DNA from: Luteibacter sp. Sphag1AF
GTDB taxonomy: Bacteria > Pseudomonadota > Gammaproteobacteria > Xanthomonadales > Rhodanobacteraceae
NCBI RefSeq assembly: GCF_014192715.1
Contig: NZ_JACHYH010000001.1
Location: forward strand, 620,001 to 684,000
DNA: 64,000 nucleotides
Reading direction: 5' to 3'
Each line of letters starts with the position of its first letter. Within the stretch, counting starts at the first letter, position 1. Shown here in pieces: positions 1 through 9,430 of the stretch. The notes beneath the pieces were generated by a model. The model saw only the letters and a program-made list of their open reading frames with translations. It searched no databases and was not told the origin of the DNA. The position numbers and the translations under genes are program-made.

Positions 1-471
1 GGTCGTTTGCGAGTACACGAGGAACGGCCTGCCGATGCCGCCTGCCTGAATGTGTTGCGCCGCGTGTTGATAGCTTTCATCGAAACGCCGCACAAAACCG
101 ACCATCGCCCGATGACGGCTGCTGGCGGCATGCTTTGCCACGCGACGGCAATCATCCACATCAAGCGACAGCGGCTTCTCGCAGAACACGTGCTTTCCGG
201 CGTCCAGCGCCGCCTCAATCTGAGCGGGATGCAGCGAGGTCGGCGTCACGAGGAATACGGCGTCGATGCCATCGTCCGCCAGCATCGCCGCATAGTCGTC
301 GTACACACGAGCATCACCCAGCGCCTCACGCGCCCATTCGCGCTCCGCATCCACGGGGCTCACCACGGCCACCAGTTGCGCGCGCGGCACCGCACGCGCC
401 AGGTTTTCCGCGTAACGGCGGCCGAGCCGTCCGAGGCCTGCCAGGCCGATGCGCAATGTCTTGTTCGTCAT
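1..471 (-). CDS. Gfo/Idh/MocA family oxidoreductase (partial, 3' end outside window)
   Basis: The first 157 codons of an NAD(P)-dependent sugar or cyclitol dehydrogenase are visible. The N-terminus has the Rossmann glycine motif GLAGLGRLG (about residues 9-17), and the family EKP motif is at about residues 98-100. The gene starts 12 bases after the iolG stop and runs the same way, so it is probably the third gene of the regulator-iolG transcript. Its place suggests a second inositol dehydrogenase, for example for scyllo-inositol, but the substrate cannot be read from the sequence. The C-terminal substrate domain is cut off by the window edge. Confidence 0.85.
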   Translation of the reverse strand, partial: MTNKTLRIGLAGLGRLGRRYAENLARAVPRAQLVAVVSPVDAEREWAREALGDARVYDDYAAMLADDGIDAVFLVTPTSLHPAQIEAALDAGKHVFCEKPLSLDVDDCRRVAKHAASSRHRAMVGFVRRFDESYQHAAQHIQAGGIGRPFLVYSQTT

Positions 472-483
472 GATGGCGCCCCG

Positions 484-1476
484 TCAGACCGCACATTCCA
501 GCGCACGACCTTCCTTCCACGAACGCGCTGCCAGCTCTGCCAGTTCCAGCGCGCGGATGCCATCGGCAATCGTGGTGCGTACCGGCGTGCCTTCCGTCAA
601 TGCATCGAAGAAGTGCGCGATTTCCAGCGCATACGCTTCGCGATAGCGTTGCAGGAAGAAGTGCTCGGGAAGATCGGTGCTGATGGCCTTGCCCGTGAAT
701 GCGGTGACTTCAGTCGGCTTCACGTGCCCTGCCTGCAACATGCCTTCGCTGCCCAGCACTTCAAAGCGCTGGTCGTAACCGTAGGCAGCACGACGCGATG
801 TGTTGATCTGGCAAAGGCGTCCGCTCTTTGTGCGGATCGTGACAGCGGTGGTATCGATATCACCCGCTTCGGCGATGGCCGGATCACTCAGGCAACTGCC
901 GGTGGCGTGAATGCTGATGGCCTGATCGTCGAGAATCCAGCGGAAGATGTCGAAGTCGTGAATCAGCATATCCTTGAAGATGCCACCGGAACTCTTGATG
1001 TAACTGACCGGTGGTGCGCCCGGGTCACGGCTGGTCACGACAAGCACTTCCGGCGTACCGATTTCGCCGGCCACCAGGCGGGCCTTCAGCGCAGAAAAGG
1101 TGGGATCGAAACGGCGCTGGAAGCCGATCATGCATACGACGCCGGCCTTCTCCACGGCGGCGGCGCAGGCACGGGCACGCTCAAGATCCAGATCCACGGG
1201 CTTCTCGCAGAAGATGGCCTTGCCCGCAGCAGCGGCGCGTTGCATCAGATCCGCGTGCGTGTCCGTACTGGAGCCGATGACCACGGCGCCGATGGACGCA
1301 TCGTTCATCACCTCATCCACGCTTGCCACGGATGCGCCATGCGCGGTGGCCAGTTCACGCGCGGCTGCGTCGTTGACATCCACCACGCAGCGCAGCCGCG
1401 CGTTAGGATGCCGTGCGACGTTGCCCGCATGAATCTTGCCGATGCGTCCGGCGCCAAAGACAGCTACATCAATCAT
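484..1476 (-). CDS. iolG: Inositol 2-dehydrogenase
   Basis: This enzyme oxidises myo-inositol to 2-keto-myo-inositol (scyllo-inosose) with NAD+, the first step of inositol breakdown, in the cytoplasm. The 330 residues match the usual length. The Rossmann motif GAGRIGKIHAGNV is at about 8-20 and EKP at 90-92. The conserved GGIFKDMLIHDFDIFRW block (about 163-179) supplies Asp168 and His172, which with Lys91 form the catalytic set known for IolG. The start overlaps the upstream regulator gene by 8 bases, so the two are translationally coupled. The neighbouring iolCDEBA genes support the assignment. Confidence 0.93.
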   Translation of the reverse strand: MIDVAVFGAGRIGKIHAGNVARHPNARLRCVVDVNDAAARELATAHGASVASVDEVMNDASIGAVVIGSSTDTHADLMQRAAAAGKAIFCEKPVDLDLERARACAAAVEKAGVVCMIGFQRRFDPTFSALKARLVAGEIGTPEVLVVTSRDPGAPPVSYIKSSGGIFKDMLIHDFDIFRWILDDQAISIHATGSCLSDPAIAEAGDIDTTAVTIRTKSGRLCQINTSRRAAYGYDQRFEVLGSEGMLQAGHVKPTEVTAFTGKAISTDLPEHFFLQRYREAYALEIAHFFDALTEGTPVRTTIADGIRALELAELAARSWKEGRALECAV

Positions 1477-2335
1477 CGTATTCTCCTCGGGGAAGGGTTT
1501 CTTCGACGGTCAGTTCAAGCTTGTAAGCCAGCGCAACGAACAGCGCCTGGCACAGACACATGGTGCTGGTCAGCCCACGGAAGGCGAACGCGCTGCCCTC
1601 CTTCACTTTCAGCACCACACTGGCATGGCGGCCCAGCGGGCCAAGATCACTTTCGGTAATGGCAAGCACGTGCGCCTTGTGCTGTTGGGCGACACGCATC
1701 GCGTACAGCGTTTCTTTGCCGTACGGCGGAAAACTGATGGCGATCATCGCGTCGCCCTTGCCGATGCTGCGAAGCTGCTCGCGGTACATGCCACCCAGAC
1801 CGCTGACCAGATGCACGCGCTTGGTCGTGTGCTGAAGCGCATAGGCAATGTAGGAAGCAATCGCGAACGAACGGCGCACGCCCACCACATAGATGTTTTC
1901 GGCATTCGCCAGCATGTCCACGGCCGCCTGGAAGCGGGATTCGTCGAGTTCGGCGGCCAGTTCATCCAGACCAGCCTTGCTGGCCTCGATGAAGCGGGAA
2001 GCGATTTCCACGGCGGGCAGCTTGTCCGGGCGTCCCTTGATGACGCTGCGAATACGCTGCTGGTAGCTCCGGGCCGGCGCCGCCTGTTCGGTATAGGCGT
2101 CACGGAAAACGGCCTGCATCTCGGTGAAGCCGGAGTAGCCAAAGCGCTGGGCGAAGCGCACCACGGCGGACGCGTGCACCCCGCAGCCCTCGGCGATCTC
2201 AGTCACACGCTGGACCATGATGCTGGTCCGGTGTTCCTCCAGATAGCGCGCCACGCCCTGCAACTGGCGTGGCAAGGCCTCGAATTCATCCGCTATGCGC
2301 TGCATCAGGACGTCTGCGTCACTGCGCTTGGCCAT
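1469..2335 (-). CDS. iolR: RpiR/MurR-family transcriptional regulator, IolR-like
   Basis: An RpiR-type regulator of about 288 residues, with an N-terminal winged HTH (about 1-77, including the region around VHASAVVRFAQRFGYSGF) and a C-terminal SIS sugar-isomerase fold that should bind a phosphorylated inositol intermediate. The ATG at 2335 lies behind an AGGGAGG ribosome site; a TTG one codon earlier (2338) is an alternative. It is divergent from the transporter-iol operon, and the gap carries a GGAA-N6-TTCC inverted repeat, the operator described for rhizobial IolR, an RpiR-family repressor. The IolR name rests on context and operator, not on a direct comparison. Confidence 0.85.
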   Translation of the reverse strand: MAKRSDADVLMQRIADEFEALPRQLQGVARYLEEHRTSIMVQRVTEIAEGCGVHASAVVRFAQRFGYSGFTEMQAVFRDAYTEQAAPARSYQQRIRSVIKGRPDKLPAVEIASRFIEASKAGLDELAAELDESRFQAAVDMLANAENIYVVGVRRSFAIASYIAYALQHTTKRVHLVSGLGGMYREQLRSIGKGDAMIAISFPPYGKETLYAMRVAQQHKAHVLAITESDLGPLGRHASVVLKVKEGSAFAFRGLTSTMCLCQALFVALAYKLELTVEETLPRGEYDD

Positions 2336-2349
2336 CAATGTTCCCTCCC

Positions 2350-2360
2350 TTCCTCAGGAA
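2350..2360. promoter_or_regulatory. Short inverted repeat TTCCT-C-AGGAA
   Basis: A second, shorter palindrome lies 17 bases nearer the regulator gene than the GGAA-N6-TTCC site. Its half-sites resemble that operator but in inverted order (TTCC before GGAA) with different spacing. It could be an accessory site or chance. Confidence 0.25.
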
Positions 2361-2377
2361 AGGCATTGAAGCACGTG

Positions 2378-2395
2378 ATGGAATGTTTTTTCCAT
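2378..2395. promoter_or_regulatory. Candidate IolR operator (GGAA-N6-TTCC)
   Basis: A perfect inverted repeat, ATGGAA-TGTTTT-TTCCAT, lies between the divergent regulator and transporter genes. Its core GGAA-N6-TTCC (2380-2393) matches the motif reported for the RpiR-type repressor IolR of Sinorhizobium. It lies 43 bases from the regulator start and about 150 from the binding-protein start, well placed to control both directions. Confidence 0.75.
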
Positions 2396-2418
2396 TTCTT
2401 TTTATTGTGCAATGCAAG

Positions 2419-2448
2419 TTGCAAGCGTGGAACACACGTGCCTATGCT
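2419..2448 (+). promoter_or_regulatory. Possible sigma70 promoter for transporter-iol operon
   Basis: TTGCAA (2419-2424) and TATGCT (2443-2448) are separated by 18 bases and lie just downstream of the candidate operator, about 100 bases before the binding-protein start. The match is by eye and moderate. Confidence 0.3.
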
Positions 2449-2548
2449 CACTTCGCTCTCACCAGCAAGCGGTCGAAAGAACTTGTGACCGCGTCGCGAT
2501 GACACTCACCCGACGGGCTGCCACGGCTTCGTCACATGTGGAGGCACT

Positions 2549-3577
2549 ATGCGATTCAATACGTTCTACGCGCTCACGGCAGCCGTTCTGGTCGGCCTCG
2601 CGGCCCCCGCCATCCACGCCGCCCCCGGCGACCGCTACGTTCTGGTCACCCACGCCGCCGATTCCGATTCCTGGTGGAACACCATCAAGAACTCGATCAA
2701 GCAGGCCAGCGAAGACTTCGGCGTGCAGGTCGACTACCGCAATCCGCCCAATGGCGACCTGTCCGACATGGCACGCCTGCTCGAACAGGCAGCCGCACGC
2801 AACTACAGCGGCGTAGCTTTCGATATCGCCGATTACAACGTCCTGCAAAACGCCGCCGCCAAGGTCAGCGCCAAGGGCATTCCCATCGTCACCATCAACT
2901 CGGGCACCGAGGAGGAAAGCAAGAAACTCAAGGCCATCATGCACATTGGCCAGCCCGAGTACGACGCTGGCAAGGCGGCCGGGGAGAAGGCGAAAGCCGC
3001 CGGCATCAAGTCGTTCGTGTGCGTGAATCACTACGCCACCAACCAGGCCTCATTCCAGCGCTGCCAGGGCTTTGCAGATGCCATCGGAGCCGACATGCGC
3101 AAGTCGATGATCGACAGCGGCATGGACCCGACCGTCGTTGCCAGCAAGGTCAACGCGTACCTTCGCAACAACCCCAAGACCCAGGCCGTACTCGCACTGG
3201 GACCGAACGCCGCCGAACCCACCATCCAGGTGCTGGAGAAGATGGGCCTCAACGGCAAGATCTACTTCGCCACCTTCGATCTGTCGCCCGCGATCATCAA
3301 TGGCATCAAGCGCGGCACCGTGACCTTCGCCATCGACCAGCAGCCTTATTTGCAGGGTTACATGGGTATCGCTGCGCTCGTGATTGCGCACGATCAGAAG
3401 ACCAGTGACCCGGCGAAGATCCTCGCCGTACTCAAGGCCAATCCGAAGTTCCAGGCGCGCCTGAAGGAATACGACCTCAAGCCCGTCTACACCGCCACGG
3501 GCGTGAGCTCCGGCCCCGCCTTCGTCACCAAAGACAACGTCGCCACCGTCGAGAAGTACGCAGGCCAGTACCGCTGA
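2549..3577 (+). CDS. Sugar/inositol ABC transporter periplasmic binding protein
   Basis: A 342-residue periplasmic-binding-protein type 1 (ribose-binding-like) protein. The signal peptide is about residues 1-24, ending PAIHA before APGDRY. The gene starts behind a GGAGG site. With the next two genes it forms a complete importer in the order binding protein, permease, ATPase, as in the FrcBCA fructose transporter of rhizobia. Embedded between an iolR-like regulator and iolC, it most likely imports myo-inositol, comparable in role to IbpA of Caulobacter. The substrate is inferred from context only. Confidence 0.88.
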   Translation: MRFNTFYALTAAVLVGLAAPAIHAAPGDRYVLVTHAADSDSWWNTIKNSIKQASEDFGVQVDYRNPPNGDLSDMARLLEQAAARNYSGVAFDIADYNVLQNAAAKVSAKGIPIVTINSGTEEESKKLKAIMHIGQPEYDAGKAAGEKAKAAGIKSFVCVNHYATNQASFQRCQGFADAIGADMRKSMIDSGMDPTVVASKVNAYLRNNPKTQAVLALGPNAAEPTIQVLEKMGLNGKIYFATFDLSPAIINGIKRGTVTFAIDQQPYLQGYMGIAALVIAHDQKTSDPAKILAVLKANPKFQARLKEYDLKPVYTATGVSSGPAFVTKDNVATVEKYAGQYR

Positions 3578-3597
3578 CCTGACGGAGAACCCATGCC

Positions 3598-4758
3598 ATG
3601 AGCGTCATCAACGAGAACATTACCGCCATGATCGACAGGAGCCGCGCTGCCGCGCCGCCAAAACCCTCCAGCAGTGACGAACGCGTTCGTCGCCTCTCTC
3701 TTTGGAAGATCCTGCTCGACCGTCCGGATCTCGGGTCCATCGCGGGCACCATCCTGGTGTTCGCGTTGTTCGGCATCTTCGCCGGTGACTCGGGCATGTT
3801 CGCGCTCGATGGCATCATCAACTGGTCACAGGTGGCCGCCTATCTGGGCATCATCGCCGTGGGCGCATGCCTGCTTATGATCGCCGGCGAATTCGATCTG
3901 TCGATGGGTTCGATGATCGGCTTCGCCGGCGTCATGGTGGCGGTGCCACCCATGTATCTGGGCTGGCCCGTATGGGCTGCGGTGCTCTTTGCCTTCGGCG
4001 GCTCCATGGCGCTGGGCGCATTGAACGGCTATCTGGTCGTTCGCACGAAACTGCCTTCATTCATCGTCACTCTCGCTTTCATGTTCATCCTGCGTGGCCT
4101 CACGCTGGTGCTCTCCACCCACTTCGCCAACAGCACCATCGTCAGCGGTGTGGGCGACAAGATCGGTAGCGATCCGGTCATCGCCACGCTGTTCCAGGGC
4201 ACGACAGGACACTGGCTCTTCAGCGGCCTGGCCGGCATGGGCCTCATCGACAAGCTGCCCAATGGTGAGCCCGTCGTGGGCGGACTTCCCAAGGTGCTGG
4301 TCTGGTGGGCCGTACTCGCCATCGCTGCCGGATTCGTGCTTGCCCGCACCCGCTTCGGCAACTGGATCTTCCTCGTGGGCGGCGATTCCAACGCTGCCAA
4401 GAACGTGGGCGTACCGGTACGCCGCGTGAAAATCTCCCTTTTCGTCCTCACCGCGTTCTGTGCCTGCCTGTTCGGCGTGCTTCAGGTCTCCGACGTCGGT
4501 TCTGCGGCGGCGGATCGCGGATTGCAGAAAGAATTCGAAGCCATCATCGCCGTGGTCATCGGCGGCACGCTGCTCACCGGCGGCTTTGGTTCGGTGATCG
4601 GCGCGTGCTTTGGCGCCGTGATTTTCGGTGTGGTGCAGATTGGCATCTCCTACACCAACATTGATTCGGACTGGTACCGCGTCTTCCTGGGCGGCATGTT
4701 GCTGCTGGCGGTGCTGTTCAACCACTACATCCGAAGCCGCGCAACGGCAAGCAAGTAG
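3598..4758 (+). CDS. Sugar/inositol ABC transporter permease
   Basis: A 386-residue inner-membrane permease of the RbsC/FrcC type. A cytoplasmic N-terminal stretch of about 45 residues is followed by roughly ten hydrophobic segments. The conserved block SNAAKNVGVPVRRVKISLF (about 262-280), with the EAA-like loop that contacts the ATPase, is present. It starts 20 bases after the binding-protein gene. An ATG six bases earlier is closed after two codons, so 3598 is the start. It forms the channel for the substrate delivered by the upstream gene product. Confidence 0.9.
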   Translation: MSVINENITAMIDRSRAAAPPKPSSSDERVRRLSLWKILLDRPDLGSIAGTILVFALFGIFAGDSGMFALDGIINWSQVAAYLGIIAVGACLLMIAGEFDLSMGSMIGFAGVMVAVPPMYLGWPVWAAVLFAFGGSMALGALNGYLVVRTKLPSFIVTLAFMFILRGLTLVLSTHFANSTIVSGVGDKIGSDPVIATLFQGTTGHWLFSGLAGMGLIDKLPNGEPVVGGLPKVLVWWAVLAIAAGFVLARTRFGNWIFLVGGDSNAAKNVGVPVRRVKISLFVLTAFCACLFGVLQVSDVGSAAADRGLQKEFEAIIAVVIGGTLLTGGFGSVIGACFGAVIFGVVQIGISYTNIDSDWYRVFLGGMLLLAVLFNHYIRSRATASK

Positions 4759-4767
4759 GAGCGCGCC

Positions 4768-5556
4768 ATGTCCAGCGAATACATTCTCGAACTCGACAAC
4801 GTCAGCCGCTATTTCGGCAGCGTCATTGCCCTCAAGGACGTGACCTTGCGCTTGCGCCACGGCGAGGTGCACTGCCTGCTCGGCGACAACGGTGCCGGCA
4901 AGTCCACGCTCATCAAGACCCTTGCCGGCGTGCATCCACCGAGCAGCGGCACGTATCGCGTGGAGGGCGAAGCGGTGAAGTTCTCATCACCGCGCGAAGC
5001 GCTGGATCGCGGCATTGCCACCGTCTATCAGGACCTGGCACTTGTGCCGCTGATGAGCGTGGCGCGCAACTTCTTCGCCGGCCGCGAGCCTCGCAAGAAG
5101 CTGTTCGGCGTGATCCCCGTCATCGACATTCCGTACGCCAACGAAGTGGCCCGCGAGAAGCTGGCCGAGATGGGCATCAACGTGCGCGATGCAGGACAGG
5201 CGGTCGGCACCATGTCCGGCGGCGAGCGCCAGTGCCTTGCCATCGCACGCGCCATTCACTTCGGCGCCAAGGTCCTGATTCTGGACGAGCCTACCGCTGC
5301 GCTTGGCGTGAAGCAGTCGTGCAACGTGCTCAAGCTGATCCACAAGGCGCGCGCCCGCGGCATCTCGGTGATCTTCATCACGCACAACGTGCATCACGCC
5401 TACCCGATTGCCGACAGCTTCACTGTGCTCAACCGAGGCCAGTCGATGGGAACGTTCGCCAAGAGCGATATCACCAAGGAAGCCGTGCTCGACATGATGG
5501 CCGGCGGCACAGAGATCCAGAACCTCGTCGATGAACTCGAAGGCCGCGCTGCCTGA
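4768..5556 (+). CDS. Sugar/inositol ABC transporter ATPase (single nucleotide-binding domain)
   Basis: A 262-residue ABC ATPase with Walker [10 protein letters not shown] (about 39-47), signature [14 protein letters not shown] (about 149-162), Walker [13 protein letters not shown] and an H-loop in IFITHN. It drives import through the adjacent permease. Most carbohydrate-uptake ATPases of this group (RbsA, IatA) carry two ATPase domains in about 500 residues. This protein has one, like FrcA. It starts behind TAGGAG, 9 bases after the permease gene. Confidence 0.92.
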   Translation: MSSEYILELDNVSRYFGSVIALKDVTLRLRHGEVHCLLGDNGAGKSTLIKTLAGVHPPSSGTYRVEGEAVKFSSPREALDRGIATVYQDLALVPLMSVARNFFAGREPRKKLFGVIPVIDIPYANEVAREKLAEMGINVRDAGQAVGTMSGGERQCLAIARAIHFGAKVLILDEPTAALGVKQSCNVLKLIHKARARGISVIFITHNVHHAYPIADSFTVLNRGQSMGTFAKSDITKEAVLDMMAGGTEIQNLVDELEGRAA

Positions 5557-5582
5557 AGCGCGCCTTCCCAGGAACAGACATC

Positions 5583-7553
5583 ATGCCCAATCCCCCACCG
5601 CGATCCTCCACCCGCCCTATTGACGTGGTGTGCCTCGGCCGCCTCGCCGTTGACCTGTACGCCCAGCAGATCGGTGCACGCCTTGAGGATGTCACCAGTT
5701 TTGCGAAGTACCTCGGCGGGTCGTCGGCCAACATCGCGTTTGGCTCGGCGCGTCTTGGTCTGGCGTCCGCCATGCTCTCGCGCGTCGGTGACGACCACAT
5801 GGGCCGATTCCTCACCGAAACGCTGAGCGCCGAAGGCTGCGACGTCAGTCAGGTACGCGTCGATCCGGAACGCCTGACCGCCCTGGCCATGCTGGGCATC
5901 AAGGACACCGAGACCTTCCCGTTGCTGTTCTACCGCGAAAACTGTGCCGACATGGCGCTGAGCGTGGACGACATCGACCCGGACTTCATCGCCCGCAGCC
6001 GCGCACTCGTCATCACCGGCACGCACTTCTCCACGCCGGGCGTACATGCTGCCAGCACGCGCGCCGCCGAGGCAGCCCGTCAGCATGACGTGCGCACCGT
6101 GCTCGATATCGACTACCGCCCGGTTCTGTGGGGCCTGACCGGTCGTGGCAATGGTGAAACACGCTTCGTGGCCGCCGATCATGTGACCCGTCATTTGCAG
6201 GGCATCCTTCCGTTGTTCGACGTGATCGTCGGCACCGAAGAAGAATTTCATATCGCTGGCGGCAGCAGTGACCTGCTGGCTGCCTTGCGCGCCGTGCGCG
6301 GCGTCAGCAACGCGATGCTGGTGGTGAAACGTGGCCCACTGGGATGCAGCGTCATCGAAGGTCCCGTGCCCACGTCTTTGGACGATGCGCCCACGTGGCG
6401 TGGCGCACGCGTGGAAGTGCTGAACGTGCTGGGTGCCGGCGATGCATTTCTCTCCGGCTTCCTCTCCGGCTGGTTGCGCGACGAGTCACTGGAACGCTGC
6501 TGCCAGCGCGCCAACGCATGCGGCGCCCTGGTAGTGTCGCGGCACGGGTGCGCACCCGCCATGCCCGGAACGGTCGAGCTGGAGGCTTTCCTGCGCAGCA
6601 ACGGCCAGATCACCCGTCCCGACCGCGACAACGAACTGAACCACCTGCATCGCGTCAGCGTGCCGCGCCGGCACTGGGACGATCTGCATGTGTTCGCCTT
6701 CGACCATCGCACTCCGTTTTTTGAACTGGCGCGCGCCTGCGGTGCCGACGAGTCGCGCATTCCGCGCCTGAAATCGCTGCTGGTGGACGCGGTAGCCTCC
6801 ACCGAGCGCCACAACAAACTGCATGGCCACATTGGCCTGCTATGCGATGACCGCTATGGTCAGAACGCCCTGAACGCCGCTACCGGGCGTGGCTGGTGGA
6901 TTGGCCGTCCGGTCGAAGTGCCCGGCTCGGACCCGCTGGAGTTCGAGCGCGGACGTTCCATCGGCTCCCAGCTGATCGCGTGGCCCGCCGAGCATGTCGT
7001 GAAGTGTCTGGTTGCCTACGATCCGGATGCCAGCCCGGCTCACCGCATCGAGCAGGAAACCCAGTTGCTCTCGCTGTATGACGCCACCCGTATCAGTGGC
7101 CACGAACTGCTTCTGGAAGTCATTCCGCCCGGGCCGCACGAGCCCGGCGAGCGCGACAGCAAGGTGCTGCGCTCGATGAAACGTCTGTACAACCTGGGCA
7201 TACGCCCGGAATGGTGGAAACTCTGCCCACCCGGCGAAGACGCGTGGGAAGCGGTGGATGCCCTGATTGAAGAACGCGATCCACACTGCCGGGGCGTCCT
7301 GCTGTTGGGCCTGAACGCGCCCGTCGAAGCACTCGCCGCCGGCTTTGCGGCCGCCGCAGCAAGCCGCACCTGCCGCGGCTTCGCCGTGGGCCGCACGCTG
7401 TTTGTCGCTCCAGCCAGCGCATGGCTTCGCGGTGATATTGACGACGCCATGCTGACCGACCAGGCCCGCGAAGCCTTCGAGCGCATGATTTCCCTGTGGC
7501 GTCACGCGCGTCGCACGCGTCCGGCGAACCTCCGGGAGGGATACGCTGCATGA
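5583..7553 (+). CDS. iolC: 5-dehydro-2-deoxygluconokinase fused to DUF2090 aldolase-like domain
   Basis: A 656-residue two-domain protein. Residues about 8-335 are a PfkB sugar kinase (YLGGSSANIAFGSARLG near the N-terminus, NVLGAGDAFLSGFLSG with the catalytic Asp near 285). It phosphorylates 5-dehydro-2-deoxy-D-gluconate at C6. Residues about 355-650 form a DUF2090 domain, which in such fusions is taken to be the 5-dehydro-2-deoxyphosphogluconate aldolase (IolJ role). No separate iolJ is seen in the window, consistent with the fused domain doing that step. The stop codon overlaps the iolD start (ATGA). Confidence 0.92.
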   Translation: MPNPPPRSSTRPIDVVCLGRLAVDLYAQQIGARLEDVTSFAKYLGGSSANIAFGSARLGLASAMLSRVGDDHMGRFLTETLSAEGCDVSQVRVDPERLTALAMLGIKDTETFPLLFYRENCADMALSVDDIDPDFIARSRALVITGTHFSTPGVHAASTRAAEAARQHDVRTVLDIDYRPVLWGLTGRGNGETRFVAADHVTRHLQGILPLFDVIVGTEEEFHIAGGSSDLLAALRAVRGVSNAMLVVKRGPLGCSVIEGPVPTSLDDAPTWRGARVEVLNVLGAGDAFLSGFLSGWLRDESLERCCQRANACGALVVSRHGCAPAMPGTVELEAFLRSNGQITRPDRDNELNHLHRVSVPRRHWDDLHVFAFDHRTPFFELARACGADESRIPRLKSLLVDAVASTERHNKLHGHIGLLCDDRYGQNALNAATGRGWWIGRPVEVPGSDPLEFERGRSIGSQLIAWPAEHVVKCLVAYDPDASPAHRIEQETQLLSLYDATRISGHELLLEVIPPGPHEPGERDSKVLRSMKRLYNLGIRPEWWKLCPPGEDAWEAVDALIEERDPHCRGVLLLGLNAPVEALAAGFAAAAASRTCRGFAVGRTLFVAPASAWLRGDIDDAMLTDQAREAFERMISLWRHARRTRPANLREGYAA

Positions 7554-9430
7554 GTGCAACGGTACGACTGACCTGCGCACAGGCGCTCGTGCGTTATCTC
7601 GCCGCGCTGCACACGCAGGACGACGACACGGGAGAGCGCGTCCCGTTGTTTGGCGGCGTTTTCGCCATCTTCGGGCACGGCAACGTGGCCGGTATTGGCG
7701 AAGCGCTGCACGCCCATCGCGACAGCATCCCCACCTATCGCGCGCACAACGAACAGGCGATGGCCCACGCCGCCATCGCGTACGCGAAAGCCCATGCGCG
7801 GCGTCGCATGATGGCCGTGACCAGTTCCATCGGCCCCGGCGCCACCAACATGGTGACCGCTGCCGCGCTGGCGCACGTCAACCGCCTCCCGCTCCTCCTC
7901 CTCCCGGGCGACATCTTCGTATCACGCGCTCCCGACCCGGTGCTTCAGCAACTGGAAGATTTCCAGGACGGCACCGTCTCCGTCAACGACTGCTTCCGCC
8001 CCGTATCGCGCTACTTCGACCGCATCGTGTCACCGGCCCAGCTGCTGACCGCGCTGCCCCGTGCCATTCGCGTGCTGACCGATGCTGCCCTGTGTGGTCC
8101 GGTCACACTTGCTCTGCCGCAGGATGTGCAGACACAGGCATTCGACTATCCGGCATCGTTCTTCGAGCCACGCGACGTCCACTTCCGCGCGCCCTCCCCG
8201 GCGGCGGACGAACTGCGCGAAGCCGGCACCGCCCTGCGCGATGCGCAGCGCCCGGTCATCGTCGCTGGCGGTGGCGTGATCTACGGCCGTGCCACCGATG
8301 CACTGCGCGACTTCGCGCAGAACCACGCCATTCCTGTATGCGAGACGCAAGCCGGCAAGGGCGCTCTTCCCTGGTCGCATCCGTTGCAACTGGGCCCGGC
8401 TGGCGTCTGCGGTGCCACGGGCGCGAATGCGTTGCTTGCCGAGGCCGACCTGATTATTGCCGTCGGTACGCGACTCCAGGATTTCACTACCGGCTCGCGC
8501 TCGCTGTTCGCGCACGTGCCGATCCTCAGCATCAACGTCAACGGTTACGACGCGCTCAAAGGCAACGGCAGCCAGATCGTCGCTGACGCAGCGCAGGCTC
8601 TTCCTGCGCTTTCACACGCCGTGGGCAGATACAAAGCATCCCCGGCCTGGATCGACCGCGCGCACGACGCAGCAAATCAGTGGCGACACAGCGTGGATAC
8701 GATTACCGGCGCACGAACGCCACCTCCGGGCCATCTTGCCTACGACGGCGAAGTGATCGGCGCTGTGCAGCGGTCATCCGCCACCTCCGCACGCGACGAC
8801 ATCGTGGTGTGCGCCGCAGGCACGCTTCCCGCCGAACTGGAAAAACTGTGGCGCACCGAAACGCCGGGCGGCTACCACATGGAATATGGCTTTTCGTGCA
8901 TGGGCTACGAAATCGCAGGCGGGCTCGGGGTGAAGATGGCCCGCCCCGAACGCGACGTCATCGTGATGGTGGGCGACGGCAGCTACCTCATGATGAATTC
9001 CGAAATCGCCACCTCGGTGATGCTGGGCGCCAAGCTCATCATCGTGGTGCTGGACAACCGCGGCTACGGTTGCATCAACCGCCTGCAACAGTCATGTGGC
9101 GGCGCGCCGTTCAACAACATGCTGGACGATTGCCTGCAAGGCGAACACGGCGCGCCGCATATCGACTTCGCCGCGCATGCCCGCGCACTGGGCGCCATCG
9201 CCGAGCACGTTGCCGATATCACCAGCCTGGAAGCCGCCATGGTCCGCGCCCGTGCGGCGGACAGAACCTATCTTATCGCCATCAACACCGACGCCACACG
9301 AACTACCGAAGAAGGCGGCACGTGGTGGGAAGTGGCCGTACCCGAGGTATCAGCGCGAAGCAACGTGCGCGACGCGCGCGCCGCGTACGAATCCGCATTG
9401 AAAGGCCGCCAGGGCCAGGTGAAAGCATGA
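7550..9430 (+). CDS. iolD: 3D-(3,5/4)-trihydroxycyclohexane-1,2-dione hydrolase
   Basis: A thiamine-diphosphate-dependent enzyme of about 626 residues that opens the ring of the diketone made by IolE, giving 5-deoxy-glucuronate. The ThDP motif starts at GDGSYLMMNSEI and continues through DNRGYGCINRLQ (about 479-515). The conserved N-terminal Glu region is NEQAMAHAAIAYAKA. The ATG at 7550 overlaps the iolC stop by four bases and opens the conserved MSATVRLTCAQALV sequence, so the longer frame from 7496 is not used. Its end overlaps iolE by four bases. Confidence 0.95.
   Translation: MSATVRLTCAQALVRYLAALHTQDDDTGERVPLFGGVFAIFGHGNVAGIGEALHAHRDSIPTYRAHNEQAMAHAAIAYAKAHARRRMMAVTSSIGPGATNMVTAAALAHVNRLPLLLLPGDIFVSRAPDPVLQQLEDFQDGTVSVNDCFRPVSRYFDRIVSPAQLLTALPRAIRVLTDAALCGPVTLALPQDVQTQAFDYPASFFEPRDVHFRAPSPAADELREAGTALRDAQRPVIVAGGGVIYGRATDALRDFAQNHAIPVCETQAGKGALPWSHPLQLGPAGVCGATGANALLAEADLIIAVGTRLQDFTTGSRSLFAHVPILSINVNGYDALKGNGSQIVADAAQALPALSHAVGRYKASPAWIDRAHDAANQWRHSVDTITGARTPPPGHLAYDGEVIGAVQRSSATSARDDIVVCAAGTLPAELEKLWRTETPGGYHMEYGFSCMGYEIAGGLGVKMARPERDVIVMVGDGSYLMMNSEIATSVMLGAKLIIVVLDNRGYGCINRLQQSCGGAPFNNMLDDCLQGEHGAPHIDFAAHARALGAIAEHVADITSLEAAMVRARAADRTYLIAINTDATRTTEEGGTWWEVAVPEVSARSNVRDARAAYESALKGRQGQVKA

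Noticed and set aside
7-1659. Plus-strand 550-codon frame at the window start
   Set aside because: It is antisense to two Gfo/Idh oxidoreductase genes that carry clear Rossmann and EKP motifs.
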